Source of the DNA: CAVRZJ01 sp964594125
GTDB lineage: Bacteria > Acidobacteriota > Thermoanaerobaculia > Thermoanaerobaculales > Thermoanaerobaculaceae
Assembly: GCA_964594125.1 (NCBI GenBank)
Contig: CAZQLL010000005.1
Location: forward strand, 1-64,000
Direction: 5' to 3'
DNA length: 64,000 nt
The notes beneath the pieces are model-generated. The model worked only from the letters and a program-made list of their open reading frames with translations. It ran no database searches and had not been told where the DNA came from. Made by a program: the position numbers and the translations under genes. This document shows positions 52,882-62,741 of this stretch, one piece after another. Numbering within the stretch: position 1 is the first letter of the stretch; every line of letters starts with the position of its first letter.

Positions 52882-53232
52882 CTACTCCTCCTCGCCCTCC
52901 TCCTCGGTCCAGTACTTCTCCCCGAGGAACTTGCCCGCGATCTGCTGCGCGCGCGACGAGCCCTCGGCGCCGCTCTCGCCGGCCACCCGCCGATACTCCG
53001 CCAGGATCGTCTCGTCGAGCTTCCTCCGCGTCTCGGTGTTGAGGGCGTGCGCGATCTCCCGGAACGACCCGTTGCGCAGCCGCCGCGACGGCATCGCCAC
53101 GTGCAGCGTGCCCTCCTTGCCCTCGAGCACGCGGAGATCGCCGATCAGGAAGCTGCCGTCGATGACGATCTGGGCGAACGCGCGCACCTTGCCGCCCTTG
53201 CTCAGGTTGATCCGTACCTCGGTGACGTTCAT
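52882..53232 (-). CDS. spoVG: SpoVG family RNA/DNA-binding protein
   Basis: 116 aa. NVTEVRINLSKGGKVRAFAQIVIDGSFLI and VAMPSRRLRNGSFREIAHALN are the family hallmarks; the tail is acidic. SpoVG is a site-specific nucleic-acid-binding regulator in many non-sporulating bacteria too. Its start overlaps the ispE stop (ATGA). Confidence 0.95.
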   Translation of the reverse strand: MNVTEVRINLSKGGKVRAFAQIVIDGSFLIGDLRVLEGKEGTLHVAMPSRRLRNGSFREIAHALNTETRRKLDETILAEYRRVAGESGAEGSSRAQQIAGKFLGEKYWTEEEGEEE

Positions 53233-54125
53233 GACCCCTCCCCGACGACCGGCCGCAACCGCGAGCCGTCACGACCGAGCAGCGGCGCCACCACGGTCGC
53301 GAGCGGCCCGCAGCGGGCGGCGCCGGCGCGCGCCTCACGCTCGTCGCGCCACAGACCGAACACCGTGCCACCGCTGCCCGAAACCAGCGCGACCGGCGCC
53401 CCGGCGCGGCGCATCGCCGCGAGGCGCTCGCCGACCCAGGGCCAGCCCGCGGTCACCGCACCCTCAAGGTCGTTGCGCAGCGCCGCCAGTGGCAGGTCGG
53501 CGCCTCCGGCCAACCAATCGTACACCGGCGCCGCCGGGCCTCTGCCGATGTCCCCGGGTTGCAGGCGTGAGAACACCTCGGCGGTGGCGACCGGCCGGTC
53601 GCCCGGGACCAGCACGACCCACCACGGCGGCAGATCCGGGAGCGCGCGCAGACGCTCCCCCCGGCCCTCGCCCCAGGCGGCGCCGCCGGCCAGGAAGTAC
53701 GGGACGTCCGAGCCGAGCGCCGCGCCGAGATCGTGGAGGGCGGCGATCGGCTGCGGCCGCCGCCAGAGCGCCGCCAGTGCCACCAGCGTCGCGGCGGCGT
53801 CGGCGGAGCCGCCGCCCATCCCGCCGGCGACGGGGATGCCCTTGCGCAGCGTGATCCGCGCGCCCTCGGCGACTCCCCACGCCGCCCGCGCCGCGTGCGC
53901 CGCGCGCAGCACGAGGTTGTCCGGACCCGCGCTCACGGCGCCGGGTGGATCCACCGCAAGCGCCAGCGACCCGTCGGGGGTCGCCGCCAGCTCGAGCCGG
54001 TCCCAGACGCCGACGGCCACGAACAGCGTCCTCAACTCGTGGTACCCGTCCGGCCGCCGGCGCACCACCTCGAGGTGCAGGTTCACCTTGCCGGGACAGC
54101 GGATCACGACCCGCCGGCGGCTCAT
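53229..54125 (-). CDS. ispE: 4-diphosphocytidyl-2-C-methyl-D-erythritol kinase
   Basis: 298 aa from ATG 54123-54125. GHMP kinase with PGKVNLHLEVVRRRPDGYHE at the N terminus and the ATP-binding PVAGGMGGGSADAAATL around residue 95; SGSGGTVFGLW near the C terminus. It supplies the phosphorylation step between the IspD and IspF reactions of ispDF. It overlaps the upstream lipoprotein gene by 4 bases. Confidence 0.96.
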   Translation of the reverse strand: MSRRRVVIRCPGKVNLHLEVVRRRPDGYHELRTLFVAVGVWDRLELAATPDGSLALAVDPPGAVSAGPDNLVLRAAHAARAAWGVAEGARITLRKGIPVAGGMGGGSADAAATLVALAALWRRPQPIAALHDLGAALGSDVPYFLAGGAAWGEGRGERLRALPDLPPWWVVLVPGDRPVATAEVFSRLQPGDIGRGPAAPVYDWLAGGADLPLAALRNDLEGAVTAGWPWVGERLAAMRRAGAPVALVSGSGGTVFGLWRDEREARAGAARCGPLATVVAPLLGRDGSRLRPVVGEGS

Positions 54126-54820
54126 CGCGCCGCCTCGCACTGCGGCCAGGAGACCCACGCCGGCGGCGCGGGGACAACGTTCTCGCGCCACTCGACGAGC
54201 GCGAGCGCGCCGCTCTCGCCGGCCGAGCGGAACGCGATGCGGCCGGGCACGCGGCCGTGGTGGTCCGCGAGAACGAGCGAGAGCGTGGGCGCGCCGCCCG
54301 CCTCGCCGCCCGCCTCGCCGGCCACCTCGGCCTCGACGACGACGCCGGCGGCGACGCGCCAGCGCACTGCGGCCCCGCCGATATCGCACTCCAGCCACCC
54401 CGCGCGCCCCGGCGACGGCCGCGCACCCTCCGCGACGAGGCCGCGCGCCAGCAACGCCGCGACCGCCGGACGAGCCGGGAGCTCGGCGCCGCCCGCGAGC
54501 GCGAGCCTCCCGCCGGCGAGCCGCCGGACGCAACGCTCGCGGCCGCTCCGGACGACACCGCCGCCTCCGTCCACCCACGCCTCGACCACCGTCCCGGCCG
54601 GACCGGAGGCGACCGCGAGCGCGAGCCGCTCGCCGTCGCCGCGTACGGTCAGCAGCAGGCCGCGCTGACCGCAGCAGTCGAGGCGATAGAGCGCGGCGAA
54701 CGGGCGCGGAGCGGCGAACGGTAGCGCCGCGGGAGGGGGCGGCGGGGGCCGGTGCGCCACGCCGGCGCAGGCGGCGGCCACCAGCAGCACCGCTCCCGCC
54801 GCCGGCTCAACGCGGCGCAT
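54122..54820 (-). CDS. Putative LolB-like outer-membrane lipoprotein
   Basis: 232 aa from ATG 54818-54820. A lipoprotein signal (AVLLVAAACAG) is followed by a proline stretch and a beta-rich domain (FAALYRLDCCGQRGLLLTV, LALAVASGPAGTVVEAWVDG). The place between a TPR lipoprotein and ispE is where lolB occurs in proteobacteria. Sequence similarity to LolB is not evident, so the name rests on position, length and the lipobox. Confidence 0.5.
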   Translation of the reverse strand: MRRVEPAAGAVLLVAAACAGVAHRPPPPPPAALPFAAPRPFAALYRLDCCGQRGLLLTVRGDGERLALAVASGPAGTVVEAWVDGGGGVVRSGRERCVRRLAGGRLALAGGAELPARPAVAALLARGLVAEGARPSPGRAGWLECDIGGAAVRWRVAAGVVVEAEVAGEAGGEAGGAPTLSLVLADHHGRVPGRIAFRSAGESGALALVEWRENVVPAPPAWVSWPQCEAAR

Positions 54821-56741
54821 CGGCCCCCGCGGGCTCGACCTCCGCAAGCTTCTTGCGGAGTCTGGCCGGCTGCTCCGGGTCGTCGGCCTCACAGGCGAGC
54901 GCCTTGCGGTACCACTCGGCGGCGCGCGCCGCGTCGCCGAGCGCCTGGAACAGGTCTCCCATGTGCTCGTTGACCGTGGGGTCGCTCGGCGCCAGGCGCG
55001 CGGCCTCGGTGAGGTGCTTCTCCGCGAGGCCGTACTCCCCGAGACGGAAGTAGACCCAGCCGAGCGAGTCGATGTACGCCCCCGAGGTGGGATCGAGGGA
55101 GACGGCCTTGATCAGCATCTCCCGCGCCTCGTCGAGCTTCACGCCGCGGTCCGCGTACATGTAGCCGAGGTAGTTCAGCGACGGGGCGTCGTCGGGCGCG
55201 CCGGCGAGGATCTCGCGAAAGACCGCTTCGGACTCCTCCCACTTCCCGCTGCGCTCCAGCGACGCGGCGAGCGCGAAGCGCACGCCGCGGGCCTCCGGCA
55301 GCCGCGCGAGCACCCGCCGGGAGTGCTCGACGACCTGCGCATAGCGCTTCGCGCGCTCGAGCGTGCCGAGAGCGGCGAGCACCTCGTCCTCGTCGCCGGC
55401 GAGCAGCGGATCGAGCAGGCGCAACGCCTCGTCGTCCTGGCCCGCGGCGAGGCGGAACTCCGCCTCGAACGCCGCGCGCGCCCGCCCCCCGCCGGGATCC
55501 TCCTCGGCCTTCGCGGCGGCGAAGAAGCCTACCCCCTCCAGGGCGGCCTTGCGCTGCCGGAAGTACCCGGCCCACAGCGCCAGCGAGCGCCGCGAAAGGG
55601 GCCGCGCGGCGAGCCGATCGAGCCACGGGCGCGCCGCCTCCGGCTTCTCGTCGACCAGCTCGACGGCGGCCAGCTCCTGCGCCACCTCGATGCCGGCCTC
55701 GTCCGCCTCGAGCGCGTGCTCGACCACCCGCTCCCAGACGCCGGCGAGCAGCGTGCGCGCCTCGTCGAGACGGCGCAGCTCGACGAGGAGGCGGGCCAGG
55801 CCGAGCGCCGCGTCGGGGTCGCCGGGGTTGCCCGCCAGCGCCCGACGGTAGAGCTGCTCGGCGCCCTGCACGTCGCCGGCGCTCGCCGCGAGCATCGCCT
55901 TGAGCAGCAGTGCGTCGCGGAAGTCGGGATCCTTCTCGAGGATCCCGTCGAGCACGCGGGTAGCGTGGTCGCGGTCGCCGGCGCGGACGAGCAGCGTGGC
56001 CCAGCGCGCCAGCGCCGCCACGGTGGTCCCCTCGGTGCGGATGAACTCGCCCATGAGGTCGGCGGCCTCGCGGTACCTGCCGCCGGCGGCAAGCGTTTCG
56101 ACCAGCTCGATGGTGGCGCGCGGCCGCACGTCCGCGTTGGCCGCCGCCTGGCGCAGGTACCCGGCGGCGTCGTCCAGCCGCCCCGACTGCCGCATCGACT
56201 GGCCGGCGAGCAGCAGGATGCGCGGGTCGTCCGGGCGCTCCGACAGCAGGACCTGGACGTGCGGCCACGCGTCGGCGCCGCGACCGAGCCGGAGCAGGGA
56301 CTGCGCCAGCGTCAAGCGCGCCTGCAGGCCCTGCGGCACCGCGTCCACGCCGGCATCGAGATGAGGCAACGCGGCCGCGACGGCGGCGGGATCGCTGGCC
56401 GCCTGCGAGAGCAGGATCCCGAGCGTCGCCTCGCCGGCCGGCGACCGCCGCGCGAGCCCGGCGAGCTGCTCGATCGCAGCGTCCGTGAGCCCGACTCCGG
56501 CGAGCGCCAGGCCGTACTCCTCGCGCAGCTCGTCGTCGCCCGGAGCGAGGGCGACGGCGTCGGCGAACAGGCGCAGGCCGGCCGAGATCTCGCCCGCCTC
56601 CAGCCGGAGGTGCGCCTGCGCCACCAGCGCGAGCGCGCCGCTCGGCGGGCTCGCAGGCCTCTCCGGCGCCGGCGGCACACCGGTCGAAGCGCAACTGCAC
56701 AGGGCGATCGCCAGGACCGCCACGAGAATCGTTCTCACCAT
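54807..56741 (-). CDS. TPR-repeat lipoprotein
   Basis: 644 aa from ATG 56739-56741 with GGAGG upstream. The lipobox is LAIALCSC. The rest is a chain of about 15 tetratricopeptide repeats, for example GLRLFADAVALAPGDDELREEYGLALAG and, near the C terminus, APDDAPSLNYLGYMYADRG. Such proteins are scaffolds at the cell envelope; partner proteins are unknown. It begins the ispE-prs-rplY-pth gene run and overlaps the next gene by 14 bases. Confidence 0.88.
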   Translation of the reverse strand: MVRTILVAVLAIALCSCASTGVPPAPERPASPPSGALALVAQAHLRLEAGEISAGLRLFADAVALAPGDDELREEYGLALAGVGLTDAAIEQLAGLARRSPAGEATLGILLSQAASDPAAVAAALPHLDAGVDAVPQGLQARLTLAQSLLRLGRGADAWPHVQVLLSERPDDPRILLLAGQSMRQSGRLDDAAGYLRQAAANADVRPRATIELVETLAAGGRYREAADLMGEFIRTEGTTVAALARWATLLVRAGDRDHATRVLDGILEKDPDFRDALLLKAMLAASAGDVQGAEQLYRRALAGNPGDPDAALGLARLLVELRRLDEARTLLAGVWERVVEHALEADEAGIEVAQELAAVELVDEKPEAARPWLDRLAARPLSRRSLALWAGYFRQRKAALEGVGFFAAAKAEEDPGGGRARAAFEAEFRLAAGQDDEALRLLDPLLAGDEDEVLAALGTLERAKRYAQVVEHSRRVLARLPEARGVRFALAASLERSGKWEESEAVFREILAGAPDDAPSLNYLGYMYADRGVKLDEAREMLIKAVSLDPTSGAYIDSLGWVYFRLGEYGLAEKHLTEAARLAPSDPTVNEHMGDLFQALGDAARAAEWYRKALACEADDPEQPARLRKKLAEVEPAGADAPR

Positions 56742-56754
56742 CGCCTCCGCGCGC

Positions 56755-56778
56755 ATTCTACGCCCGGGCGCGTATACT
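56755..56778. promoter_or_regulatory. Back-to-back -10 boxes between the TPR gene and the helicase gene
   Basis: On the plus strand TATACT (56773-56778) is 7 bases before GTG 56786, so the helicase mRNA would be leaderless. On the minus strand TAGAAT (complement of 56755-56760) precedes the TPR gene by 13 bases. Confidence 0.5.
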
Positions 56779-56785
56779 CACCCGC

Positions 56786-58024
56786 GTGACGGTCACGAGC
56801 ACCCTCTTCTCCCAACGCACCTTCGACGAGTACGATCTGCTTCCGGAAGTCCGCCGGGGCCTGGACGACGCCGGATTCACCCACTGCACCCTGGTGCAGG
56901 CGGAGGTGCTGCCGCTGTCGATCGCGGGCCGCGACGTCGTCGGCCAGGCCCAGACCGGCACCGGCAAGACCGCGGCGTACCTCGTCACCATCTTCAACCG
57001 GCTGCTATGCACCCCCCGCCCCACGAAGCGGGCGCCGCGCGCCCTGATCGTCTGCCCGACGCGCGAGCTCGTCGTGCAGATAGCGGCCGACGCGCGGGCG
57101 CTCGGCGTCCACACGGGCCTCGAAACGCTCTCCGTGTTCGGCGGCGTCGAGTTCGAGGAGCAGCGGATCGCGCTCGCGCGCGGGCCCGACATCGTCGTCG
57201 GCACGCCGGGGCGCCTGCTCGACTTCCTGCGTCGCGGCGTGACAACCCTCTCCTCGGTGAGGGTTCTCGTCGTCGACGAGGCCGACCGGATGTTCGACAT
57301 GGGGTTCATCGACGACCTGCACGCGATCATCCGCCGACTGCCGCCGCCGCACAGGCGGCAGACGATGTTCTTCACGGCCACCCTGACGCAGCGCGTGCTC
57401 CAGCTCGGGTGGCGCGAGATGCGCAACCCGGCCGAGGTGGTGGTCAACCCCGAGGACGTCACGCCTGACCACCTCGAGCAGGTCCTCTACCACGTCGGCT
57501 CGACGGAGAAGTTCTCGCTGCTCCTCGGCCTGCTCGCGCGCGAGGGGTGCGAGCGCACGATGATCTTCGTCAACACCCGCGACGAGGCGACACGGCTGAC
57601 CGAGCGGCTCGAGCGGCACGGCTACGACGCCCGCCAGCTCACCGGCTCCGTCGTGCAGCGGCGCCGCCTGAAGGTGCTCGACGACTTCAAGAACGGCACG
57701 CTGCCGATCCTCGTCGCCACCGACGTGGCGTCGCGCGGCCTCCACATCGAGGGCGTCAGCCACGTCATCAACTACGATCTGCCGTTCGACCCGGAAGACT
57801 ACGTCCACCGCGTCGGCCGCACCGCCCGCGCGGGAGCGCACGGCAAGGCGATCTCGCTGGCGTGCGACAATTTCGTCTACTCGCTGCCGGCGATCGAGCA
57901 GCTCCTCGGCGCCAAGATTCCGGTGGGCTGGGCCGACCCCTCGCTGTTCCTGCCGGTCAAGCGGCGCCCGCCTGGCGCCCTCCCGCCGCCGTCGCGGTCC
58001 GGTCCACGGCGGCGCGCCCGCTGA
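56786..58024 (+). CDS. DEAD-box ATP-dependent RNA helicase (RhlB/RhlE type)
   Basis: 412 aa from GTG 56786. Motifs: the Q motif region FTHCTLVQAEVLPLSIAGRD, motif I AQTGTGKT, Ia PTRELVVQ, GG, TPGRLLD, motif II VDEADRMFDMGF, motif III TAT (instead of SAT), then IFVNTRDEA, VATDVASRGLHI and HRVGRTARAG. The C-terminal tail is short and basic. It would unwind RNA in ribosome assembly or decay. Confidence 0.95.
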   Translation: MTVTSTLFSQRTFDEYDLLPEVRRGLDDAGFTHCTLVQAEVLPLSIAGRDVVGQAQTGTGKTAAYLVTIFNRLLCTPRPTKRAPRALIVCPTRELVVQIAADARALGVHTGLETLSVFGGVEFEEQRIALARGPDIVVGTPGRLLDFLRRGVTTLSSVRVLVVDEADRMFDMGFIDDLHAIIRRLPPPHRRQTMFFTATLTQRVLQLGWREMRNPAEVVVNPEDVTPDHLEQVLYHVGSTEKFSLLLGLLAREGCERTMIFVNTRDEATRLTERLERHGYDARQLTGSVVQRRRLKVLDDFKNGTLPILVATDVASRGLHIEGVSHVINYDLPFDPEDYVHRVGRTARAGAHGKAISLACDNFVYSLPAIEQLLGAKIPVGWADPSLFLPVKRRPPGALPPPSRSGPRRRAR

Positions 58025-58055
58025 TCGCCGCGCCGGCACGGCGGCGCCGGCGCGC

Positions 58056-58961
58056 TCACGGCGTCGACCACGGCGGCGCTGCGGACTCCGGCCGCGCCGG
58101 CAGCAGGACGGCCTGGCTGGCGCCCGCGATCGGCACCTCGCGCAGCACCTTCGCGCCCCGCCTCGCGAGGACGAGCAGCCGGTCGCGCGCCACGGCGACA
58201 GCCTCCCCGCCGGCCGCCGAGAGCGACGTGGCCCCGCCCTCGAGGCCGAGCTCGCCGCGCGCCTTCGCGCCCGCGTCGTGCCTCGCCGAAACGCGCAGCA
58301 CCGCCACCGACCGATCCAGGGCCAGCAGCAGATCGGCCGGATCCGCCGCCGCGGCCAGGTCGCGCACCCCGCCGTTCATCGGGATCCGTCCCCGCCCCCT
58401 CGCCTCCGCGGGAAAGGCGATCTCCACCGCATCGTCGTAGCCGACGGCGATCCACGCGGCATCGGGCGCGATGGCGAGGTGCCGGGGCTCGCCGGCCAGC
58501 GCGATCTCGCGCTGCGGCGCTCCCGGTTCGGCGGTGACGATGAGCACGCGGCGCTCGGCGCTCGGGGGGCACACGACGACCACGAGCCCGTTGCTCGTCG
58601 TCGCGGCGCGCCAGGCGGCCCGCAGGCCGGGCACCGGAACCCTCAGGATAGGCACCCGTTCCGGGTACGACATGACGAGCAGCTCCTCGGGGAAGACCAC
58701 GTGCATGCGGTCGAACTCGTCGAAGAAGAGCGGGAACAGGCGGCCCGGCCAGCGCTCCGTCGGGCCGATCGGCGAGACGACGACCGTCTCGTCGCTGCCT
58801 GCGAGCGGCAGCAGGATGCGGCCGTCCGGCGCCGCGAAGAGCCGCACAGGCGCTCCCGGGAGCGCCACCTGGCGCAGCAGCGCGCCGCTCGCCGTATCGG
58901 TGAACACCAGCCGGCCGTCCGCGAGGACGGCGGCCACGGCGAGCAGCGATGCACCGAGCAC
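58056..58961 (-). CDS. Unknown beta-propeller-like protein
   Basis: 301 aa. It begins with a hydrophobic stretch (MLGASLLAVAAVLADG) that could be a signal peptide. The rest has repeating beta-strand units of the type GRLVFTDTASGALLRQVALPG and PRHLAIAPDAAWIAVGYDDAV, as in YVTN/WD40-like propellers. No catalytic motif is visible. It is convergent with the helicase gene and divergent from queG. Confidence 0.65.
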   Translation of the reverse strand: MLGASLLAVAAVLADGRLVFTDTASGALLRQVALPGAPVRLFAAPDGRILLPLAGSDETVVVSPIGPTERWPGRLFPLFFDEFDRMHVVFPEELLVMSYPERVPILRVPVPGLRAAWRAATTSNGLVVVVCPPSAERRVLIVTAEPGAPQREIALAGEPRHLAIAPDAAWIAVGYDDAVEIAFPAEARGRGRIPMNGGVRDLAAAADPADLLLALDRSVAVLRVSARHDAGAKARGELGLEGGATSLSAAGGEAVAVARDRLLVLARRGAKVLREVPIAGASQAVLLPARPESAAPPWSTP

Positions 58962-59154
58962 CTTTACAGTCTAGCAAGGCGGAACCGTGCGGCCTCCCCG
59001 CGGCGCCGCGCCGCCGCTTCGTGCACGCGCGCGGGATGGGCCACGCAGCAGAACAGGCTCTCCTCGACCTGCTGGCCGCTTCAAGCGCGCGCGACGGGGC
59101 CGGGCCGCGGTGGCCTGCCGCGCCGGTGCGCTCTACCATGCGCGCGTGCACCTG

Positions 59155-60104
<950 letters not shown>

Positions 60105-60108
<4 letters not shown>

Positions 60109-60133
60109 CAAGCGCCGCCGACAGGTTTATAAC
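60105..60133 (+). promoter_or_regulatory. Near-consensus sigma-70 promoter of the DUF4398-type lipoprotein operon
   Basis: TTGACA (60105-60110), a 17-base spacer and TATAAC (60128-60133). It is the best promoter match in the window. The 200-base leader that follows has a small hairpin (GAGGGG with CCCCTC, about 60144-60163). Confidence 0.85.
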
Positions 60134-60343
60134 GCAACCCCCAGAGGGGAGTTTCCGCCCCTCAGGAGGTGCTGGCCCGTCGCCGCGAGGAAGCGGAGTT
60201 CGAACCAGGGCTCCCACCGCGCTCCGGGCAGCCGGTGATCTCCCTGGCGTTGGGATGTGGCAGGAGAGTTCTCGCTACGAATACGTGTCAAACGTCGGCA
60301 TCGCACAGATGCCACCTCGCTCAGGAGGAAAGGAGAGTCAGAG

Positions 60344-60955
60344 ATGCGGAAGAATCAGGTCTTTGTGGGTGCAATGCTGCTCGTCGTCGCGGTGCTGGCC
60401 GTCGGTTGCGCCAAGCCGCCGCAGCAGGAGATCGACGGCGCCAAGGCCGCCCTCACTGCCGCCGAGCAGGCCGAGGCTCCGAAGTACGCTGCGGATGCCT
60501 GGGACAAGGCGCAGCAGGCGATGAACGCGGTCAACGCCGAGCTCGAGGCGCAGAACGCCAAGTTCGCCCTGTTCCGCTCCTACACCAAGGCGAAGCAGCT
60601 CATCGCGGAGGCGCAGAACGCCGCCAACGCTGCCAAGGACGCCGGGATCGCCGGCAAGGAGAAGGCGAAGAACGAGGCCCGCGCCGCCATCGACGCCGCC
60701 AAGGCCGCGATCGATGCCGCCACCCAGGCGATGGCCGATCTCGACAAGTGCCGCCGCAAGCCCAAGGATCTCAAGAAGGACATGGAGATGATGAAGGGCA
60801 ACCTGGACGGCTACGCCGCGCAGGTGACGGAGCTCGAGGGCGCGTTCGGCCGCGAGGACTTCTTCGGCGCCAAGGCGCAGGCGAACACCCTCAAGGGCCA
60901 GGTCGACGCGATGGCGACCGAAATCGCCAACGCCAAGACCAAGATCAAGTGCTGA
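60344..60955 (+). CDS. Alanine-rich helical lipoprotein (DUF4398-like)
   Basis: 203 aa from ATG 60344 behind GGAGGAAAGGAGAG. The lipobox is LAVGC. The mature part is Ala/Lys/Gln-rich and helical, a likely coiled coil (for example IDGAKAALTAAEQAEAPKYAADAW). DUF4398 lipoproteins are envelope-associated. The strong promoter, strong ribosome-binding site and following terminator suggest an abundant protein, comparable in style to Lpp or OprI; that role is inference. Confidence 0.75.
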   Translation: MRKNQVFVGAMLLVVAVLAVGCAKPPQQEIDGAKAALTAAEQAEAPKYAADAWDKAQQAMNAVNAELEAQNAKFALFRSYTKAKQLIAEAQNAANAAKDAGIAGKEKAKNEARAAIDAAKAAIDAATQAMADLDKCRRKPKDLKKDMEMMKGNLDGYAAQVTELEGAFGREDFFGAKAQANTLKGQVDAMATEIANAKTKIKC

Positions 60956-60972
60956 GCTGGCAGTCCGTGGTC

Positions 60973-62040
60973 GTGAGGCCGGCGGCGGTGTGCCGCCGGC
61001 CTTTGCTTTGCGCTGTCGCCGCGGTCGCCGCCCTCGCGGCCGCCTGCGGCGCACCCGTTCCGCCCGATGTCGACGGCGTGCGCCGCGTGATGCGCTCCGC
61101 GATCGCGCTCGCCCGCCCGACGGCGCCGCAGCAGGCCCGCTACCTCGAGCGGCTCGTCGCGGACGCCGAGATCGCCACCGCCGGCGAGCTCGCCGACCCG
61201 TCGCAGCGCGGCCGCGCCAGCGCGGCGTGGCTGCGCGCGGTGATCGCCGCCCGCAAGGTCACGGCCGACGTCCGCGCCCACCGCGACGCCGCCCGGCGAC
61301 GGTACGAGCAACTGCTGCCGATCGCCCGGGCGAGCATGTCGCGGGCCCGCGCGGAGCTGCAGGAGGCCGGCATGGGACGCCGCGAGGCGTCGGCCATGGA
61401 GCGTGCGACCACCGCGTTCGGGACCGCCATCGAGCTCGCCGCAGCCGGGCAGTTCGGGCCCGCGGCCGACAAGCTCGACAAGGTGCGCGAGATGACCGCG
61501 GTGATCGGCAGGAGCTTTCGCGCCGTGCACTCGCGCTTCGAGGACCCGAAGCTCCTGGCGATGTGGCGCTCGTGGGTTGACGGCGCGATCCGCGAGTCGC
61601 GCCTTACCGGCAAGACCGCGATCGTCGTCGACAAGCTGCGGCGCCGCCTCAGCGTCTACCGGGGCGGCGAGCGCATCGCAAGCTTCGCCGCCGACCTCGG
61701 CGCGAACGGCCTGCAGCGCAAGGCCCACTCGGGCGACAAGGCCACTCCGGAGGGCGCCTACCGCGTCGTCGACCGCAAGGAAGGCCGCCGTACGACGTTC
61801 TACAAGGCGCTGCTGATCGACTACCCGAACAAGGAGGACCGCGAACGCTACATGCTCGGCAAACGGGTTGGTACAATACCGAGCAGGGCGGGCATCGGCA
61901 GCCTGATCGAGATCCACGGCGGGGGAGGCGAGGGTCGCGACTGGACCGACGGGTGCGTGGCCCTCCACAACAGCGACATGGACTGGGTCTACGACCGTGC
62001 ACCGATCGGAACGCTCGTCGTGATCGTGGGGACGGTGTGA
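60973..62040 (+). CDS. L,D-transpeptidase lipoprotein (YkuD family)
   Basis: 355 aa from GTG 60973 (GTG 60967 or 60988 are alternatives). A lipoprotein signal ends at AALAAAC. Residues about 30-200 are helical. The YkuD domain (about 220-355) shows VVDKLRRRLSVYRGG, GDKATPEGAYRVV, IEIHGGGGEG and the catalytic Cys in WTDGCVALHN. It cross-links or modifies peptidoglycan, or attaches proteins to it. The start codon lies next to a terminator-like hairpin, and the stop overlaps the next transpeptidase gene. Confidence 0.9.
   Translation: MRPAAVCRRPLLCAVAAVAALAAACGAPVPPDVDGVRRVMRSAIALARPTAPQQARYLERLVADAEIATAGELADPSQRGRASAAWLRAVIAARKVTADVRAHRDAARRRYEQLLPIARASMSRARAELQEAGMGRREASAMERATTAFGTAIELAAAGQFGPAADKLDKVREMTAVIGRSFRAVHSRFEDPKLLAMWRSWVDGAIRESRLTGKTAIVVDKLRRRLSVYRGGERIASFAADLGANGLQRKAHSGDKATPEGAYRVVDRKEGRRTTFYKALLIDYPNKEDRERYMLGKRVGTIPSRAGIGSLIEIHGGGGEGRDWTDGCVALHNSDMDWVYDRAPIGTLVVIVGTV
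60976..61008 (+). terminator. Terminator-like hairpin overlapping the L,D-transpeptidase start
   Basis: An 11-bp perfect stem (60976-60986 with 60992-61002) with loop GGTGT is followed by TTGCTT. It would end most transcripts of the lipoprotein gene, and is itself coding for the signal peptide of the next gene. Confidence 0.7.
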
Positions 62041-62741
62041 GCGAGCCCTTGAGCATCCTCAGTGCGCCGGCGCCGCCAACGCCGCCGCCGCGGACCCGCT
62101 GGTGGCTGGTTCTCTCCGCGATCGCCGCAACCGCGGCGATTCTCGCCGGCGGTTCGACGGCGCTGCTCGCCAAGGTCGGACGCCCGCTGGTCGCGACGCC
62201 GCTGACCGCTAGCGGTCGGAGCGACGACGTCGGGGACGACGACACCCGCCTGCGGCGGCGCGCCGCGCGCGCAGTCGAGCAGCTCTCGGCGGTTGCGCCG
62301 CAGGGCCTCTACATCGTCGTCGATTCGTTCCGCAACCGCCTGCACCTGTACCGCGACGGCCAGCTCCAGCGCACCGCCGTCTGCTCGACCGGCACCGGGA
62401 TCGTGCTGAAGGACCCGCGCAACGGCCGCACCTGGGTGTTCGACACCCCTCTCGGCGAGCGCGTGATCGAGCGCAAGGTGAAGAACCCCGTGTGGGCCAA
62501 GCCCGACTGGGCGTTCATCGAGGAGGGCCAGCTCCCTCCCACCGACCCCAACGAGCGCTTCGACGGGTTCTCGCTCGGCGACTACGCCCTCTACATGGGA
62601 GAGGGGTACATCATCCACGGGACGCTGTTCCCGTCGCTCCTCGGCCGGCGCGTGACCCACGGCTGCATCCGCCTCGGCGACGAGGACCTGGAGTTCATCT
62701 ACCGCAATGCGCCAGTCGGCACTCGCGTCTATCTCTACTAG
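62037..62741 (+). CDS. Second L,D-transpeptidase, membrane-anchored
   Basis: 234 aa from GTG 62037 (overlaps the previous stop). One N-terminal membrane helix (WWLVLSAIAATAAILAGG). The YkuD domain shows IVVDSFRNRLHLYRDG, WAFIEEGQLPPTDPNERF, YIIHGTLFP and the catalytic Cys in RVTHGCIRLGDEDLEFIY. It sits in the same operon as the first enzyme, so both may act on the same peptidoglycan links. Confidence 0.92.
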   Translation: MSEPLSILSAPAPPTPPPRTRWWLVLSAIAATAAILAGGSTALLAKVGRPLVATPLTASGRSDDVGDDDTRLRRRAARAVEQLSAVAPQGLYIVVDSFRNRLHLYRDGQLQRTAVCSTGTGIVLKDPRNGRTWVFDTPLGERVIERKVKNPVWAKPDWAFIEEGQLPPTDPNERFDGFSLGDYALYMGEGYIIHGTLFPSLLGRRVTHGCIRLGDEDLEFIYRNAPVGTRVYLY

